Shown here piece by piece: positions 28,312 through 38,700 of a stretch of DNA of 64,000 bases. The translations under genes were made by a program, and so were the position numbers. The DNA is from PLGF01 sp052139695 (GTDB lineage Bacteria; Verrucomicrobiota; Verrucomicrobiia; Limisphaerales; Palsa-1400). The notes below the pieces were generated by a model. That model worked only from the letters and a program-made list of their open reading frames with translations. It searched no databases and was not told where the DNA came from. The stretch lies in the NCBI GenBank assembly GCA_052139695.1, contig JBKQWF010000307.1, forward strand, positions 1 through 64,000, written 5' to 3'. The number at the start of each line of letters is the position of its first letter. The stretch's first letter is position 1.

Positions 28312-28398
28312 ACAGGAGTGGACGCCGTTGATCAAGAGGGCGTTCATGGCACTGTCAACGGATTGAAATGGCCGGCCGATAACTCATAGGATGATCGA

Positions 28399-29142
28399 AT
28401 GCAAGAGCGTGAGATAATCTTCCCCGCCTCATTGGAGGTAACGGCGCAGGCGATTGATCTTTCCGCCCTGAGCCAGGGGCAGAAGGGTTTTTATTTGCGG
28501 CTTTTTGCTGAAGTTGTGGAAATCTACAGGGCCAAGGGAAAACCTCGTGTCGTTATTGGAATTGCCGGCGCTCCCGGAGCCGGCAAGTCAGTGGTCGCCG
28601 TCCTGCTGCAAAACATGGCAAGGCAGGCCGATTTGCCATTCGCGTTGGAGTCCATCACCATTGATGCCTATCATTTTCCAAATCAATTTCTGCTTTCGCA
28701 TTTTTCAGAGGGAAAGCCGTTGAAGCAAGTAAAGGGACGTTTTGACACCTATGACGCCAAAGCCTTGGCCGGGGATCTTAAAGCCTTTTCTGCCGGAGAA
28801 GCCGTATCGTTCCCGACCTACTCGCGAATATTGCATGATCCAGTCAAGAACGGTGTCGTCGTTGCGGCTAAAGAGGCCTTGCTGATCGTCGAGGGGCAAT
28901 GGCTTCTGTTTGATCGTGAGGGTTGGGAAGACGTCGGCCCGCATTTGGATTATGCTATTTTTATTGATTCAGACCCGGTGAGGGCAAAAGTACCCGTGCT
29001 CAAGCGGCACATGGCCGGCGGTCGGACATGGGAGGATGCTTCCCGGCATTACGAACTTGTCGATGCCAGAAATTCCGATCTCGTCCAAACGACCAAGCAC
29101 AAAGCGAATAAGGTGCTGCCGCCGTATTATTCGATCCAGTGA
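28399..29142 (+). CDS. P-loop nucleoside/sugar kinase family protein
   Basis: This 247-residue cytoplasmic protein has the Walker A motif GAPGAGKSVVA, then ITIDAYHFPN (the acidic residue that binds substrate/Mg in uridine kinase and phosphoribulokinase relatives), RFDTYDAK and LLIVEGQWLLFD as Walker B-like region. Organisation fits the uridine kinase/PRK/pantothenate kinase superfamily, closest in feel to the YFH7/FrcK-like group. Substrate unknown. It lies alone between the broken lipoprotein and the Hsp70 operon. Confidence 0.75.
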   Translation: MQEREIIFPASLEVTAQAIDLSALSQGQKGFYLRLFAEVVEIYRAKGKPRVVIGIAGAPGAGKSVVAVLLQNMARQADLPFALESITIDAYHFPNQFLLSHFSEGKPLKQVKGRFDTYDAKALAGDLKAFSAGEAVSFPTYSRILHDPVKNGVVVAAKEALLIVEGQWLLFDREGWEDVGPHLDYAIFIDSDPVRAKVPVLKRHMAGGRTWEDASRHYELVDARNSDLVQTTKHKANKVLPPYYSIQ

Positions 29143-29189
29143 ACATAATTATGACAATCACCCGTTGATGGTTGCAAATACGCAGGCCA

Positions 29190-31973
29190 TTACCCCAGCC
29201 GCAAACCAATCGGCAGCGTATCGCCTAGAGCGAGGGCCGCATCGGCTGTTTCGAGGGCGGCCACTTCCGTGAGCATCCGCAGCCAGGCTTCCGGCGCGCC
29301 CGCGGCCTGGAGCGCGGCGGCGGCGGGAGCGCGAACGTCATCGTCGAGGTCGCGGCTGCGGTCGCCGGTCAGGCGGGCCAATTGAGCGACGGCAAAGGCA
29401 GTGCTATCGATACGTTCCAGGCCGGCGTCCAAGAGAACGGAAAGCCAGATCGTTGCCTGGCTGGGAGGGACGGTTTTGTGAATGCTGCCGTAAAGAGGCG
29501 CGCGGGCACCCAGGCGCCCCAGCGCCCAGGCCCACGGCCCGGCCGCCTTTTCCGCGCCTTTCATCCGCTGCATGATCCACTGGCCTAGAACCGCTTTGTC
29601 GGCGGGGTTGAGGTGCTCCAGCGAAGCCGCGACCCGCACCATTTCGTCCAAACCTTCCGGCTGAATCCCCCTGGGCTTGGCGCTGTTCCTGGAAGATTCC
29701 GGGGCAATGCGGCGGGCCAGATGCGGCTTGAGATAGTCCCACAATTCCTGTTGTTGGCTTTCCGCCAAACCGCCGGCCAGCCGCCGCCACATGACCCAAA
29801 ACTCGCTCCAGATGGGTTGCTCGGCATGAAACAGGACGCTCTCCTGGAAGAGAAGAAAGGTCTGCTGGCAGCGCCACTCGTCCAGCGGATAACCAAATCC
29901 CGGACGCAGGCTGTAACCGGCCAGTTGAAAAAACACCCGCTCATGATCGGCGGAACGGCGGCGACGGCTCGCTCTCTTGAAGAGTTCGCTCCACAGCTCC
30001 CGCAACAGGGGCAGCCGCCATTCTTCCCGCGGACCGATGGTCTTTTCCAAAGTGCGGCTGAGTTGCTTGACCTCCTTGGAAGCGACTGCCAGCGGTTTGC
30101 TGCCGAAGACGCGCTCGACCAGAATTCGCACCTGATCGAACCGCGCCGGCATGGACTCGGTGACCGTCGTGGCGGCGCGCGCGGTGGCGCCACGCAATTC
30201 AAACTCCAGCCGCCACTGCTCCTTGGCGTCCTGGGAAACGCACCACAATTCCAGCGTGCCCAACTCCGTGAGCATGGCGCGGAGATGGACGGGCCGCCTC
30301 GTTGTCTTGACGCCGGCGCTTTTTAAGAGCGTATGGATCGGCGGCAGCGAATGAAACTCGTCGCCAATTTCCACGATGTCGCCGGGCAAATCGATGCGAT
30401 CTGAAGTGGTGGAAAACAAAGGGAATTGCACGGGCTGGCCGAGCATTAATTCAAAGGGGCGGTTCTTGAGTTCCACCGGCTGTGCTTCTTCACAACCGCG
30501 CGGAATCAAACAAATGGCGCGAGGCCTGGCGCTTTCCTTTTCCGCGGCCAAGCCGACGTAGAGGGCGTGCGCCGATCCGCCGCTGACGCGCCGTCCCAAG
30601 CCGCGTCGAGCCAGCCCGTAACAGACCGCGCCGCGAGCCACGGCCAATTCCAGCGAATGATGCGGCAAGAGAGGAATGGGCGCCGCTTCCGGCCACCACG
30701 CCGAAACCGCTTCCACCAGGCGTTGCGAAATCCGCGATGAATTGAAGACGCCGCCGTTGAAAAGGATCGCATCGGGACGCGGCAGCGCCGCCGAAAGTTC
30801 CTGATGAAGCGCGCTGAAACACGCCGCCGCATGGTGGCGCAAGAATGCCGCCAGGTGGCGCGTGACGGCGGGGTCTTGCGCGTAGGGCAAGCCCAATTCC
30901 TGCAAGGCCGTGCGCGCGGCGCGGCGCGGGCTTTCCCCCGGGTCGCAGCTGGGCAGGAAGCCGTCCAGGATCAGGCGTTCCGCTTCCGCGCGTTGGATTT
31001 CGGCCGAGAGCGTGCCTTGCAGCAAGCGGCTGCCTTCGGCGGCCACGGAAACAATCTGCCGTTCTGGCGGGTTGTCGCCGAGCAGCGATTCCTTGGCCGT
31101 GCGCGCCGCTTGGACAAGCTGGGTCCATTGCGTGGCACTCAGCTTGCGCCCGCCCGCTAGAATGCGTTCTTCGACATGCTTGGCGAGAGCGGCGTCCATG
31201 TTGTCGCCGCCGAGCATCAGGTGATCGCCGACCGCGATGCGGCGCAAGGCGGGGCCTTCCGCTCCAACACTTGCCTCGATCAGGGTAAAATCTGTCGTGC
31301 CGCCGCCGACATCCACCACGAGCACGAGACGCACGTCTTTGAGCACCTCGGCGAGATCCTCCCGGTGATGCCAGGCGAAATCATAAAAGGCAGCCTGTGG
31401 TTCCTCCACCAGCGTGATTTTTTCCAGTCCTGCCTGAAGGGCGGCGTTCACTGTCAATGCGCGGGCGACTTCGTCGAACGAGGCCGGCACTGTGATCACG
31501 ACTTCTTGCTGGGCCATCGGGGCGGCGGGATGGCTGGCATCCCAAGCGGATTTCATGTGGGAAAGCAACAAGGCGGAAGCCTCCACGGGCGAAACCTTGG
31601 CCACTTCCGCCGGAGCGCCCCAGGGCAGAATCGGTGCGGAACGGTCCACGCCTGGGTGACAAAGCCAGCTCTTGGCCGAAGCCACCAATCGCCCTGGAAC
31701 GCGGGCCCCCTGCCAGCGGGCGTACGAGCCGACGATGAGCTTGGGCGATTCGTCCCAGGGCAATTTGGCCGCGCCGGGAGACAGTTCATGCCCGCTGGGA
31801 ATGTAGAGGCATGACGGGAGCAACGGCATCGCGGCGACCTCGCCTGGCCGTTGTAATTGCGCAATGGGAAAATCCTCAACGAGCGAATCCGCTCCCGGAG
31901 CGGGGTCCACAAAAGCGAGGGCGCAATTGGTCGTGCCCAGGTCAATGCCGATGATGGAGGAAGAGGAAGCCAT
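29190..31973 (-). CDS. Hsp70-family protein with long C-terminal DUF3731-like region
   Basis: This 927-residue protein starts with an Hsp70 ATPase domain (IIGIDLGTTNCALAF; VVDVGGGTTDFTLIEA; AILFNGGVFNS) and a short beta region resembling the substrate-binding part (TELGTLELWCVS near residue 575). The remaining 300 or so residues are helical, Arg/Trp/Leu rich, and end with HEAT-like repeats (LDDDVRAPAAAALQAAGAPEAWL). I recall a domain of unknown function (DUF3731) at this place in Hsp70-like proteins. No DnaJ or GrpE is adjacent. Last gene of a three-gene unit with the second Hsp70 and DUF2760. Confidence 0.85.
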   Translation of the reverse strand: MASSSSIIGIDLGTTNCALAFVDPAPGADSLVEDFPIAQLQRPGEVAAMPLLPSCLYIPSGHELSPGAAKLPWDESPKLIVGSYARWQGARVPGRLVASAKSWLCHPGVDRSAPILPWGAPAEVAKVSPVEASALLLSHMKSAWDASHPAAPMAQQEVVITVPASFDEVARALTVNAALQAGLEKITLVEEPQAAFYDFAWHHREDLAEVLKDVRLVLVVDVGGGTTDFTLIEASVGAEGPALRRIAVGDHLMLGGDNMDAALAKHVEERILAGGRKLSATQWTQLVQAARTAKESLLGDNPPERQIVSVAAEGSRLLQGTLSAEIQRAEAERLILDGFLPSCDPGESPRRAARTALQELGLPYAQDPAVTRHLAAFLRHHAAACFSALHQELSAALPRPDAILFNGGVFNSSRISQRLVEAVSAWWPEAAPIPLLPHHSLELAVARGAVCYGLARRGLGRRVSGGSAHALYVGLAAEKESARPRAICLIPRGCEEAQPVELKNRPFELMLGQPVQFPLFSTTSDRIDLPGDIVEIGDEFHSLPPIHTLLKSAGVKTTRRPVHLRAMLTELGTLELWCVSQDAKEQWRLEFELRGATARAATTVTESMPARFDQVRILVERVFGSKPLAVASKEVKQLSRTLEKTIGPREEWRLPLLRELWSELFKRASRRRRSADHERVFFQLAGYSLRPGFGYPLDEWRCQQTFLLFQESVLFHAEQPIWSEFWVMWRRLAGGLAESQQQELWDYLKPHLARRIAPESSRNSAKPRGIQPEGLDEMVRVAASLEHLNPADKAVLGQWIMQRMKGAEKAAGPWAWALGRLGARAPLYGSIHKTVPPSQATIWLSVLLDAGLERIDSTAFAVAQLARLTGDRSRDLDDDVRAPAAAALQAAGAPEAWLRMLTEVAALETADAALALGDTLPIGLRLG

Positions 31974-32017
31974 CCCAGGAAACCTAGTGTGCTGTTACAG
32001 GGATGGCATTACAACGA

Positions 32018-32085
32018 ACCCCTCTCCCTGCCCTCTCCCCGCTTTGCGGGGAGAGGGTAGCCGCAGGCCGGGAGAGGGGATTGTG
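32018..32085. repeat. GC-rich inverted repeat between the Hsp70 genes
   Basis: Contains nested inverted blocks: CCTCTCCC(TGCCC)TCTCCCCGC with GCGGGGAGAGGG, then CCGCAGGCCGGGAGAGGGG. A shorter relative (CTCCCC...CGGGGAGA) is seen near 35599-35625. It could act as an attenuating hairpin inside the operon. Confidence 0.6.
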
Positions 32086-32117
32086 TAGAGGTTTCATTGA
32101 AACACTGCACTAGCTGC

Positions 32118-33956
32118 CTACTCCTTCATCCGCACATTCAATTCAAGTTTCCACTGGCCAGGGCCGCCCTTTTCCAGGCAACGGAGTTCAAGCGTGCCCA
32201 GTTCCGTGACCGCAGCTTGCAGGTTGACGGGAACCAGTTTGCCTTCGTTGCCCTCTTTGGCCGGGAGCGTGGTTGCAATGGGCGAGACTTCCTCCAATTC
32301 ACCGTTGGCCGCAATGTCTTCGACCATGACGCCGACGCGGTCGTCGCGGCGAACGGAACTGGCAAAGAAACGGAAGCGGGTTGGTTCACCGACGACGAGG
32401 CCGAATTCCTGCGGGGGCACGTCTGCTTGGGTGCCTTCTTCCATGCCGAACGGGGCGACGCAGAGGGCCTTAACGGGCGGTTCCAAGCCGGGAACCGCAG
32501 GCATGGCCGTTTCCACACCGACGTAATAGGCGCGGGCGGTGCCGCCGCGAATGCGCACGCCGTGACCTCGGCGCACCCATCCATAATAAGCTGCTCCGCG
32601 CGCCACAGCCAAGTCGAGTTCGGCCCCTTCCAACTCCTTGGCAGGGGCGCCGCCGTCGGCGGCCAGCCAGTCATTGAGGACCGCGATGACGCGATCCTTG
32701 AGAGCAGCGGCTTTGAAGACGCCACCGTTGAACAGGACAGCGGTGGGGTGGACGAAGCTCTTGCCTTGCACCTGCACGGGAGCGTCATGGGCGCCGGACA
32801 TGGCGCGCGCCTGGCGTGTGAGGAACGCGGCAAGATGGCGGGTCACTCCCGCGTCTTGCGCGTACGGCAGCGCCATCTGCGCGAGACCGGTCCGACGCGC
32901 CATTTGCGGCAAATCGGTGATGGTGGACTTTGGAAAAAATCCATCGACCAGGACGCGTGTCAGTTCCTCGCGGCTCAACTCCGCTTTGATGGTTCCTCCA
33001 ACAAGCGATGAACCTCTGCCAGGAATCACAAGCGGAAGTTTTTGCGGCTTCGCATCCGAGAAGAAGGTCTCCTTGGCTTGGCGGCAGGCGAAGGTCAGGC
33101 CGTTGAATTGCCAGGCGTCGAGCTTTTTACCCGCGGCGGCGAAGCGCTGGTTCACGGTGTGCGCCAGCGCGAGATCCATATTATCTCCGCCGAGGAGAAT
33201 GTGATCGCCTACTGCCACGCGCGTGAGGGCCAATTCGCCGTCTTTGGCGGTGACGGCAATGAGGGAAAAATCCGTCGTGCCGCCGCCGACATCCACCACC
33301 AACACGACATCGCCCGGCTTGACCTGCCTGCGAAAGCCTTCGCCCATCTGCTCGATCCAGGCGTAGAAAGCGGCCTGGGGTTCTTCAATCAGAGTGATGT
33401 TGGGAAGGCCGGCTTGTTGCGCGGCTTTGAGCGTTAATTCGCGCGCGGCCGCATCGAAGGATGCGGGCACGGTGAGGACAACGTCCTGCTCGGAGAGGGA
33501 ATGCTGCTTGAATTGGTGGTCCCATGCTTCCCGCAAATGCGACAAATAGCGGGCGGAAGCATCCAGAGGCGAAACGCGCTGGACCTCGGCTGGCGCTTGC
33601 CAGGGAAGGATGCCGCTCAAGCGATCCACCCCGGCGTGACAGAGCCAGCTTTTCGCGGACGCGACCAGTCTCATCGGCACTTTGCTGCCGTGCGCCCGGG
33701 CGAATTCGCCGACGACGGTGTCTTTGTTTTTCTTGTCCCAAGGCAAGGCGAGGCTGCCGGCGGGAAACTCCTGCTCGCTTGGCAAATAAAGGAAGGAGGG
33801 AAGCAATGGTTTTTCTTCCACAGTGCCGAGGGAGGTGATTTGCGGAATGGCCAGCATGGTCTGCTCCTGGCCGCGGGCCTGTCCCTCTTCGAGTTTGAAA
33901 TAGGAAAGGGCACTGTTGGTCGTGCCGAGGTCAATGCCGATGGAGTAAGTTGACAT
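32118..33956 (-). CDS. Hsp70-family chaperone lacking the lid domain
   Basis: This 612-residue protein has a complete actin-like ATPase domain (SIGIDLGTTNSALSYF; VVDVGGGTTDFSLIAVTA; AVLFNGGVFKAAAL) and ends right after a short beta-rich part (TELGTLELRCLEKGGPGQWKLELNV). It lacks the helical lid and the EEVD-like tail. Both Hsp70 paralogues in this operon share an insertion between ATPase motifs with the SWLCHPGVDR/SWLCHAGVDR block, so they descend from a duplication. It begins 31 bases after the DUF2760 stop. Confidence 0.88.
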   Translation of the reverse strand: MSTYSIGIDLGTTNSALSYFKLEEGQARGQEQTMLAIPQITSLGTVEEKPLLPSFLYLPSEQEFPAGSLALPWDKKNKDTVVGEFARAHGSKVPMRLVASAKSWLCHAGVDRLSGILPWQAPAEVQRVSPLDASARYLSHLREAWDHQFKQHSLSEQDVVLTVPASFDAAARELTLKAAQQAGLPNITLIEEPQAAFYAWIEQMGEGFRRQVKPGDVVLVVDVGGGTTDFSLIAVTAKDGELALTRVAVGDHILLGGDNMDLALAHTVNQRFAAAGKKLDAWQFNGLTFACRQAKETFFSDAKPQKLPLVIPGRGSSLVGGTIKAELSREELTRVLVDGFFPKSTITDLPQMARRTGLAQMALPYAQDAGVTRHLAAFLTRQARAMSGAHDAPVQVQGKSFVHPTAVLFNGGVFKAAALKDRVIAVLNDWLAADGGAPAKELEGAELDLAVARGAAYYGWVRRGHGVRIRGGTARAYYVGVETAMPAVPGLEPPVKALCVAPFGMEEGTQADVPPQEFGLVVGEPTRFRFFASSVRRDDRVGVMVEDIAANGELEEVSPIATTLPAKEGNEGKLVPVNLQAAVTELGTLELRCLEKGGPGQWKLELNVRMKE

Positions 33957-33987
33957 GAAAAGAGTTTAACGCGACGCGTAAATGGGA

Positions 33988-34536
33988 TTACAATTCCACT
34001 TCCGCCGCGGCCAGCACGCGGGGGTCCAAGGTCTCCGAGACGGCGGGAAGGCGCACTTCGGTGGCAACCCAGCCGTGGTGTTTGAGCGTGCCGCGAAAGG
34101 GCGGCTGCCCGGCAATATTGCCGGTGAGACGAATGCGTTGCGGATCAAAGCCCGCGGGCACTTTGACCGCCGCTCCTTCCTCATCTTTGAGAACCGGCTC
34201 AACGGCAAAATAATCGGAGAAGACTTTGCGGCAGCCGGTGTGGACGACCCGCGCCGCGGCTCCAACCTCGCCGTCGGAAAAGGCCGCCATGTCTTCCTTG
34301 AGAAAATCGATGAGCCGGCCTTCGCGTTGCAGTGTGGCGAGGACAGCTAAAGCGGAGGCATGAAGGCGCTCCGGCGGGGCAGGGGCTGCCTTCTGGCTTG
34401 GCTCCGGCTGGCTTGGGCGGAGGAGGGGAGCGACCTGCCGGCAAAAATCGGGACTGCCCAAGGCGCGGCCAAAGCAGGCAAAAGCCGTGCCCAGGCGCGC
34501 AAAAAACGATGCGTCTGGTTGGATGGGTTTCTCCAT
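33988..34536 (-). CDS. DUF2760 domain protein
   Basis: This 182-residue protein has an N-terminal amphipathic region, a Pro/Ala-rich stretch and a conserved-looking C-terminal domain (LQREGRLIDFLKEDMAAFSDGEVGAAARVVHTGCRK, then FRGTLKHHGWVATEVRLP). I recall this as DUF2760, which often precedes Hsp70-like genes. No enzyme motif is visible. It is first in the operon and starts at ATG 34536, right after the inverted repeat copy. Confidence 0.75.
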   Translation of the reverse strand: MEKPIQPDASFFARLGTAFACFGRALGSPDFCRQVAPLLRPSQPEPSQKAAPAPPERLHASALAVLATLQREGRLIDFLKEDMAAFSDGEVGAAARVVHTGCRKVFSDYFAVEPVLKDEEGAAVKVPAGFDPQRIRLTGNIAGQPPFRGTLKHHGWVATEVRLPAVSETLDPRVLAAAEVEL

Positions 34537-34589
34537 AATACCCTCAAAGATGCCCTGCGGGAGAGAAAGGGCAAATGAGAAAAGCGGCC

Positions 34590-34990
34590 AGCCTGACGGG
34601 TGCGTGAGAGAATTCTTGCACCCGAAAAGAGAGAGCAAGGGCAGCGCGGCGGGGCGCGACCCCCAGCGCGACCCCCCCCGGGGGGGGTAAGAGCGGCTCA
34701 ATTTGGTTCAATTTAGTTCAATTAGGTTCGGGTTTCGGTGGAAGCAGGCTCTCCGGGGCGGCATCGGGGCCGTACTCGAGACCGACGCCAAGGACTTGGC
34801 GAATGCGCTGCTGTTTCTCTTGGCCTGGACTTCCGCCAGCCGGTTGAGCCAGGAGAGGAGGGGCTTGGGCCAGCTCGCCGTTTTGGAGGCGCTGGTTGAG
34901 TTGCTGGCGGACGGCCAGGGGAAGGCGGGCGATTTTGCCTTTGCGCGTCGTCGCGGTCCTCCTGAGCGTTGCATTGTTATCATGCGGGGC
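34590..34990 (-). repeat. Right copy of the dispersed repeat (inverted)
   Basis: Read on the minus strand it has the same order of landmarks as positions 1-220: decayed QLNxRLQN/LLSWLN fragment, TTGAAC heptads (34698-34725), the C-run/G-run palindrome (34671-34687), a GCGCCCCG block and CTCTCTCTTTTCG (34627-34639). It carries an extra segment of about 75 bases between the coding fragment and the heptads that the left copy lacks. Confidence 0.7.
34708..34960 (-). pseudogene. Frameshifted fragment of a small QLNxRLQN/LLSWLN protein
   Basis: On the minus strand one frame reads KGKIARLPLAVRQQLNQRLQNGE and loses sense after it; the next frame reads LLSWLNRLAEVQAK. This is the same pair of blocks as at 2-114, with more of the N-terminus preserved. 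An AGGAGG lies just upstream of the KGKIARL region, consistent with a former start. Probably inactive. Confidence 0.5.
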
Positions 34991-35119
34991 AATGGTAACA
35001 AGGATGCGTCAAGATTAAAATCCTACGGAAGGATTTTGAACGGGTTTTACGTGCGGCTCAGGAACGGCGATTTTATAGAAAACCGAGAGAACGGAGCGGG
35101 AATTAAGAAGGCCGAAATT

Positions 35120-35143
35120 GGGGCTGAGCGGCAGCTCAGCCCC
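35120..35143. repeat. Palindromic repeat family B, copy 4 (reverse orientation)
   Basis: GGGGCTGAGC, GGCA loop, GCTCAGCCCC. Read on the other strand it has the family B pattern GTGGGGC...GCTGCCGC...GCCCCAA, with a different but fully paired stem. Confidence 0.65.
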
Positions 35144-35221
35144 ACCCTCTGTCGCGCGCTCCGCACCGCCTTAAACCACTGCCAAATAAATCTCACAATG
35201 TAAAAATGTTTAGTTTTGACC

Positions 35222-35251
35222 CCGATAAGTGGTTTTCCGATAAGTGGTTTT
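35222..35251. repeat. 15-bp tandem repeat
   Basis: CCGATAAGTGGTTTT occurs twice without a gap (35222-35236 and 35237-35251). Confidence 0.85.
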
Positions 35252-35756
35252 TGATTTGGCTTGACGTGTTGCGCATGGATGTCGATTTTCCAGGATCCCA
35301 GCTTAGGGTCTGTGCAAAAACAACTTCCGGACAAAAGGCGCAATTCAAACATTATGAAAAGAAGTGAGTTAGGCAGAAAAATGGGGGCAGAAAAATGAAA
35401 GTGGCCCGCTTCGCTCAAAGAAGGGGGGGCGTCTTATATTTCTGCCACTGATTTTTCTGACATTCGTCTAAGTAAAATATAATAACAAATGATGGTCATA
35501 TCCCCCGCCCTTCCACAAGTGTGTGGAAGAGAGGGAGATTGAACGACGCACAACGGGTTCATGGATTCAAGGCGTGAATGGTTTCTGGAAAATCTCCCCC
35601 TGCCCGTGCCTCGCGGGGAGATGTGTGGTTCCATATATGGTTTAGGCCCAATGAACGCCTGCTTGTCATGGGGGAGCATCGCTCTTAAAATGCCGTTCAG
35701 TTTCACGGCTTGATATGTTGAAGCAAATTCTCCCACCGGCGCCGCCACGGGGCAGA

Positions 35757-38700
35757 ATGGTCTTCACCAAATCCTTCCGGCACGGCTGGTGTGCCTGGGT
35801 TTTAGCCGTGGCGGTGGGAAGTTTCGCCTTGGAGGCAAGAAGCGACGATCTCGGCGCGGAATTGCAGGATTTTGCCGTCCGCACCTGGAGCAAGGCGGAC
35901 GGGCTGCCGAACGGTTCGGTGACCGTCATCCAGCAAACGCAGGACGGATACCTCTGGGTGGGAACGGCGGCGGGCCTGGTGCGGTTTGACGGAGTGAAGT
36001 TTACCGAGGTGCCCCTGGCCAAAGGCGGCTTAAACCAACCGGTGGCCGTCACCGCCTTGTGCGAGGACGCGGCCGGCTTTGTCTGGATTGGGACTGAGGA
36101 CCAGGGCCTCTTCTGCTGGAAAGATGACCGTGTCCAACACTATGGGACGGCGGAGGGTTTGCTCGATCAGAACGTGACCAGCCTGACGCTGGACGCGGCC
36201 GGCCGCTTGTGGATCGGAACCAGGCGCGGCGTCAACCGGCGCGAAGGCGGACGGTTCGAGGCCTTTACGACCCGCGACGGTTTGCCGGACAATTCGGTTT
36301 CCAGCGTCCATGCGGCCAAGTCCGGCACGGTTTGGATCACCACTGCCGGAGGGATGTGCCGGTTCGTGGCCGGACGCATCAGCCGGTTTTATTTCCCCGC
36401 CACCGACCAGGAACGTCAAGAAGAGTTTATCGGGGCTTACGAGGACCGCCGGGGCCATCTCTGGGCCTTCTGCGCCACTTACCTCATCAACCTGGCCGAA
36501 GGCAAGCGCATCAATTATTTCCCCGGGGAGAAATCGGCCATGACGCGCATCTGGAGCCTTTGCGAAGGGCGCGGCGGACGGCTTTGGATTGGGGCCAGCG
36601 GACGCGGCGTCTTTGGTTTCGACGGAACCAAGTTTCAACCCGTGACCCTCAACGAGGGCCGCTGGCCGAGTGACGTGCGCACGATTTGTGAGGACCGTGA
36701 AGGCAACCTTTGGCTTGGAATTTCGGATGGCGTTCTGGCGCAACTGCGTCCCCAGCGGTTTGCCCTGTTCGCCCGGTCTCATGGTTTGCCCGCGGGCGCG
36801 GCGACCTGTGCCATGACCGATGCCCTGAACCGCGTCTATGCCGGCATGGAATCGGGCGGCCTCTTTGGCAGCATCGGAGACCGTTTTGAGAAAGTGAGCG
36901 ACGACAGCCGGTGGCTCGGCCAGGACCTGGTCTCCTCCGCTTGCGCCGGGAGTGACGGCAGCTTGTGGGTGGGCACGGCGGGCAACGGCCTCTATCAACT
37001 TAAGGACGGGCGCGCGGTGGCTTACTCAACCGCCAACGGTTTGTCCGACGACTGCGTTCTGGCAGTTTGCACCGACGCCCAGGGGGCCGTTTGGGCCGGG
37101 ACACGGGCGGGGGCGTTGCATCGGTTCCAGGGAGGATCTGTGTCCACATTTACCAGCGCCGACGGTCTGCCTGGTTCGCCGATTACGGCCCTGTTGCCGG
37201 CGTGGAAGGGCGGACTGTGGGTTGGAACGGAAAGCGGCGCGCTCATCCGGAGCGACGATTCATTTCGCTCCGTCACGGTGGCGAAGCTGGCGGAGAGACT
37301 CAAGGGCAACGCGATCCTTGGATTGTGCGATGGGCCAGGGCATGCGTTGTGGATTGCCGGCCCGGGCGGCCTGGGATGCCTGATGGAGAATCGCTGCCTG
37401 AGTTGGGACGATCGCGACGGGTTGCTGGATGACTGCGTCTCCGGGGTCGTCCAGGACGCCGAGGCTAATCTCTGGCTGCTCATGCCCCAGGGCTTATGCC
37501 GTATCGCCAGCAATTCGGTCGCGGCAGCCTTGGGCCAAAGCGGCCGGCTCAAGCCGAAATTGCTTTTCGAGACCGAGCCGGGACCCGACCGGACGTTCAA
37601 TCCGGGCTGGCCTCGAGCCGTTCAATCGCCCGAAGGCCGGCTTTGGTTCGCCACGGCCAGCGGCCTGGTTGGGGTTGATGCGCGAGGGTGGGAAACAGAG
37701 GAACCGGAGCCGCAAGTCCGTCTCGAAGCCGTCTTTGTCAACAATGAACCCGTGCCCGTGACGGCGGCGAAGCGAAGCGGCTCGGACGCCGGCGCGGCGC
37801 AACCCGTGAGATTCCCGGGTGGGCTGCGTTCCCTTGAATTTCAAGTCACCGGCCTGATCAGCTTCGAGGCCCCCAACAAGATCCGATTTCGCCACAAGCT
37901 GGACGGGTTCGATGCCGATTGGATGGAAACAGGGCCGGAACGGCGGGTGCATTACGGGCGGCTGCCCAGCGGAACATATAACTTTCATGTCACGGCGTGC
38001 AATGCCGAGGGCGTTTGGGATGATCAAGGTGTGAGCCTGGAGTTTATCATCCCGACTCCGTTTTGGCGCACACCGGCGATGCTGGTTCTCTACAGTCTGG
38101 CGGTCGTGGGCGGCGCGGCGGGAAGCGTGCGCCTGGTCTCCCATCGGCGGTTGCGGCGGCGCCTGGCAAAGTTGGAGCAGCAGCAGGCGATGGAGCGGGA
38201 GCGCATGCGCATTGCGCGAAACATGCATGACGAAATTGGCTCCAAACTCACCAAGATTTCCTTTCTGAGCGAGCGCCTCAAGATGGAATCCCGGCCAATG
38301 GGGGCGGCACCGGGTGACAAAATCGATTCCATCGCCACCACTTCCCGCGATCTGCTCAAGGCACTGGACGAAATGGTCTGGGCCGTCAACCCGCACAATG
38401 ACACCTTGGAACACCTGGCCTCTTACCTGAGCCAGTGCGCCGGGGAGTACTTCGAGAATACTCCCGTGGAATGCCAGTTGCGCGTCCAAAGTGAATTGCC
38501 TTCCTTGAGCGTCTCCGCCGAGTTTCGGCACAACATTTTTCTCGCCTTCGAAGAGTCTTTGAGCAATGTGCTAAAGCATGCTCATGCCTCACGGGTCGAA
38601 GTCCTCATTACTTTCGAACAGGGATGCCTGCAAATCCGCGTCCGGGACAACGGGATTGGTTTTACACCGGTTGCCCGCAATGGGAGCAGCGCGGGCGGCG

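Larger units (their letters stand above)
34991..35714. other. Intergenic region of about 720 bp, no gene seen
   Basis: No frame here looks coding. It contains a family B-like hairpin (35120-35143), a 15-bp tandem repeat (35222-35251) and a perfect TATAAT at 35478-35483 with a poor -35 (TTCTGA, 17-base spacing), which might drive the kinase downstream. Confidence 0.5.

Noticed and set aside
29190..33956. Classical dnaK duplicates
   Set aside because: Neither protein has the DnaK lid and tail, and no dnaJ or grpE is near; both are divergent Hsp70-like proteins.
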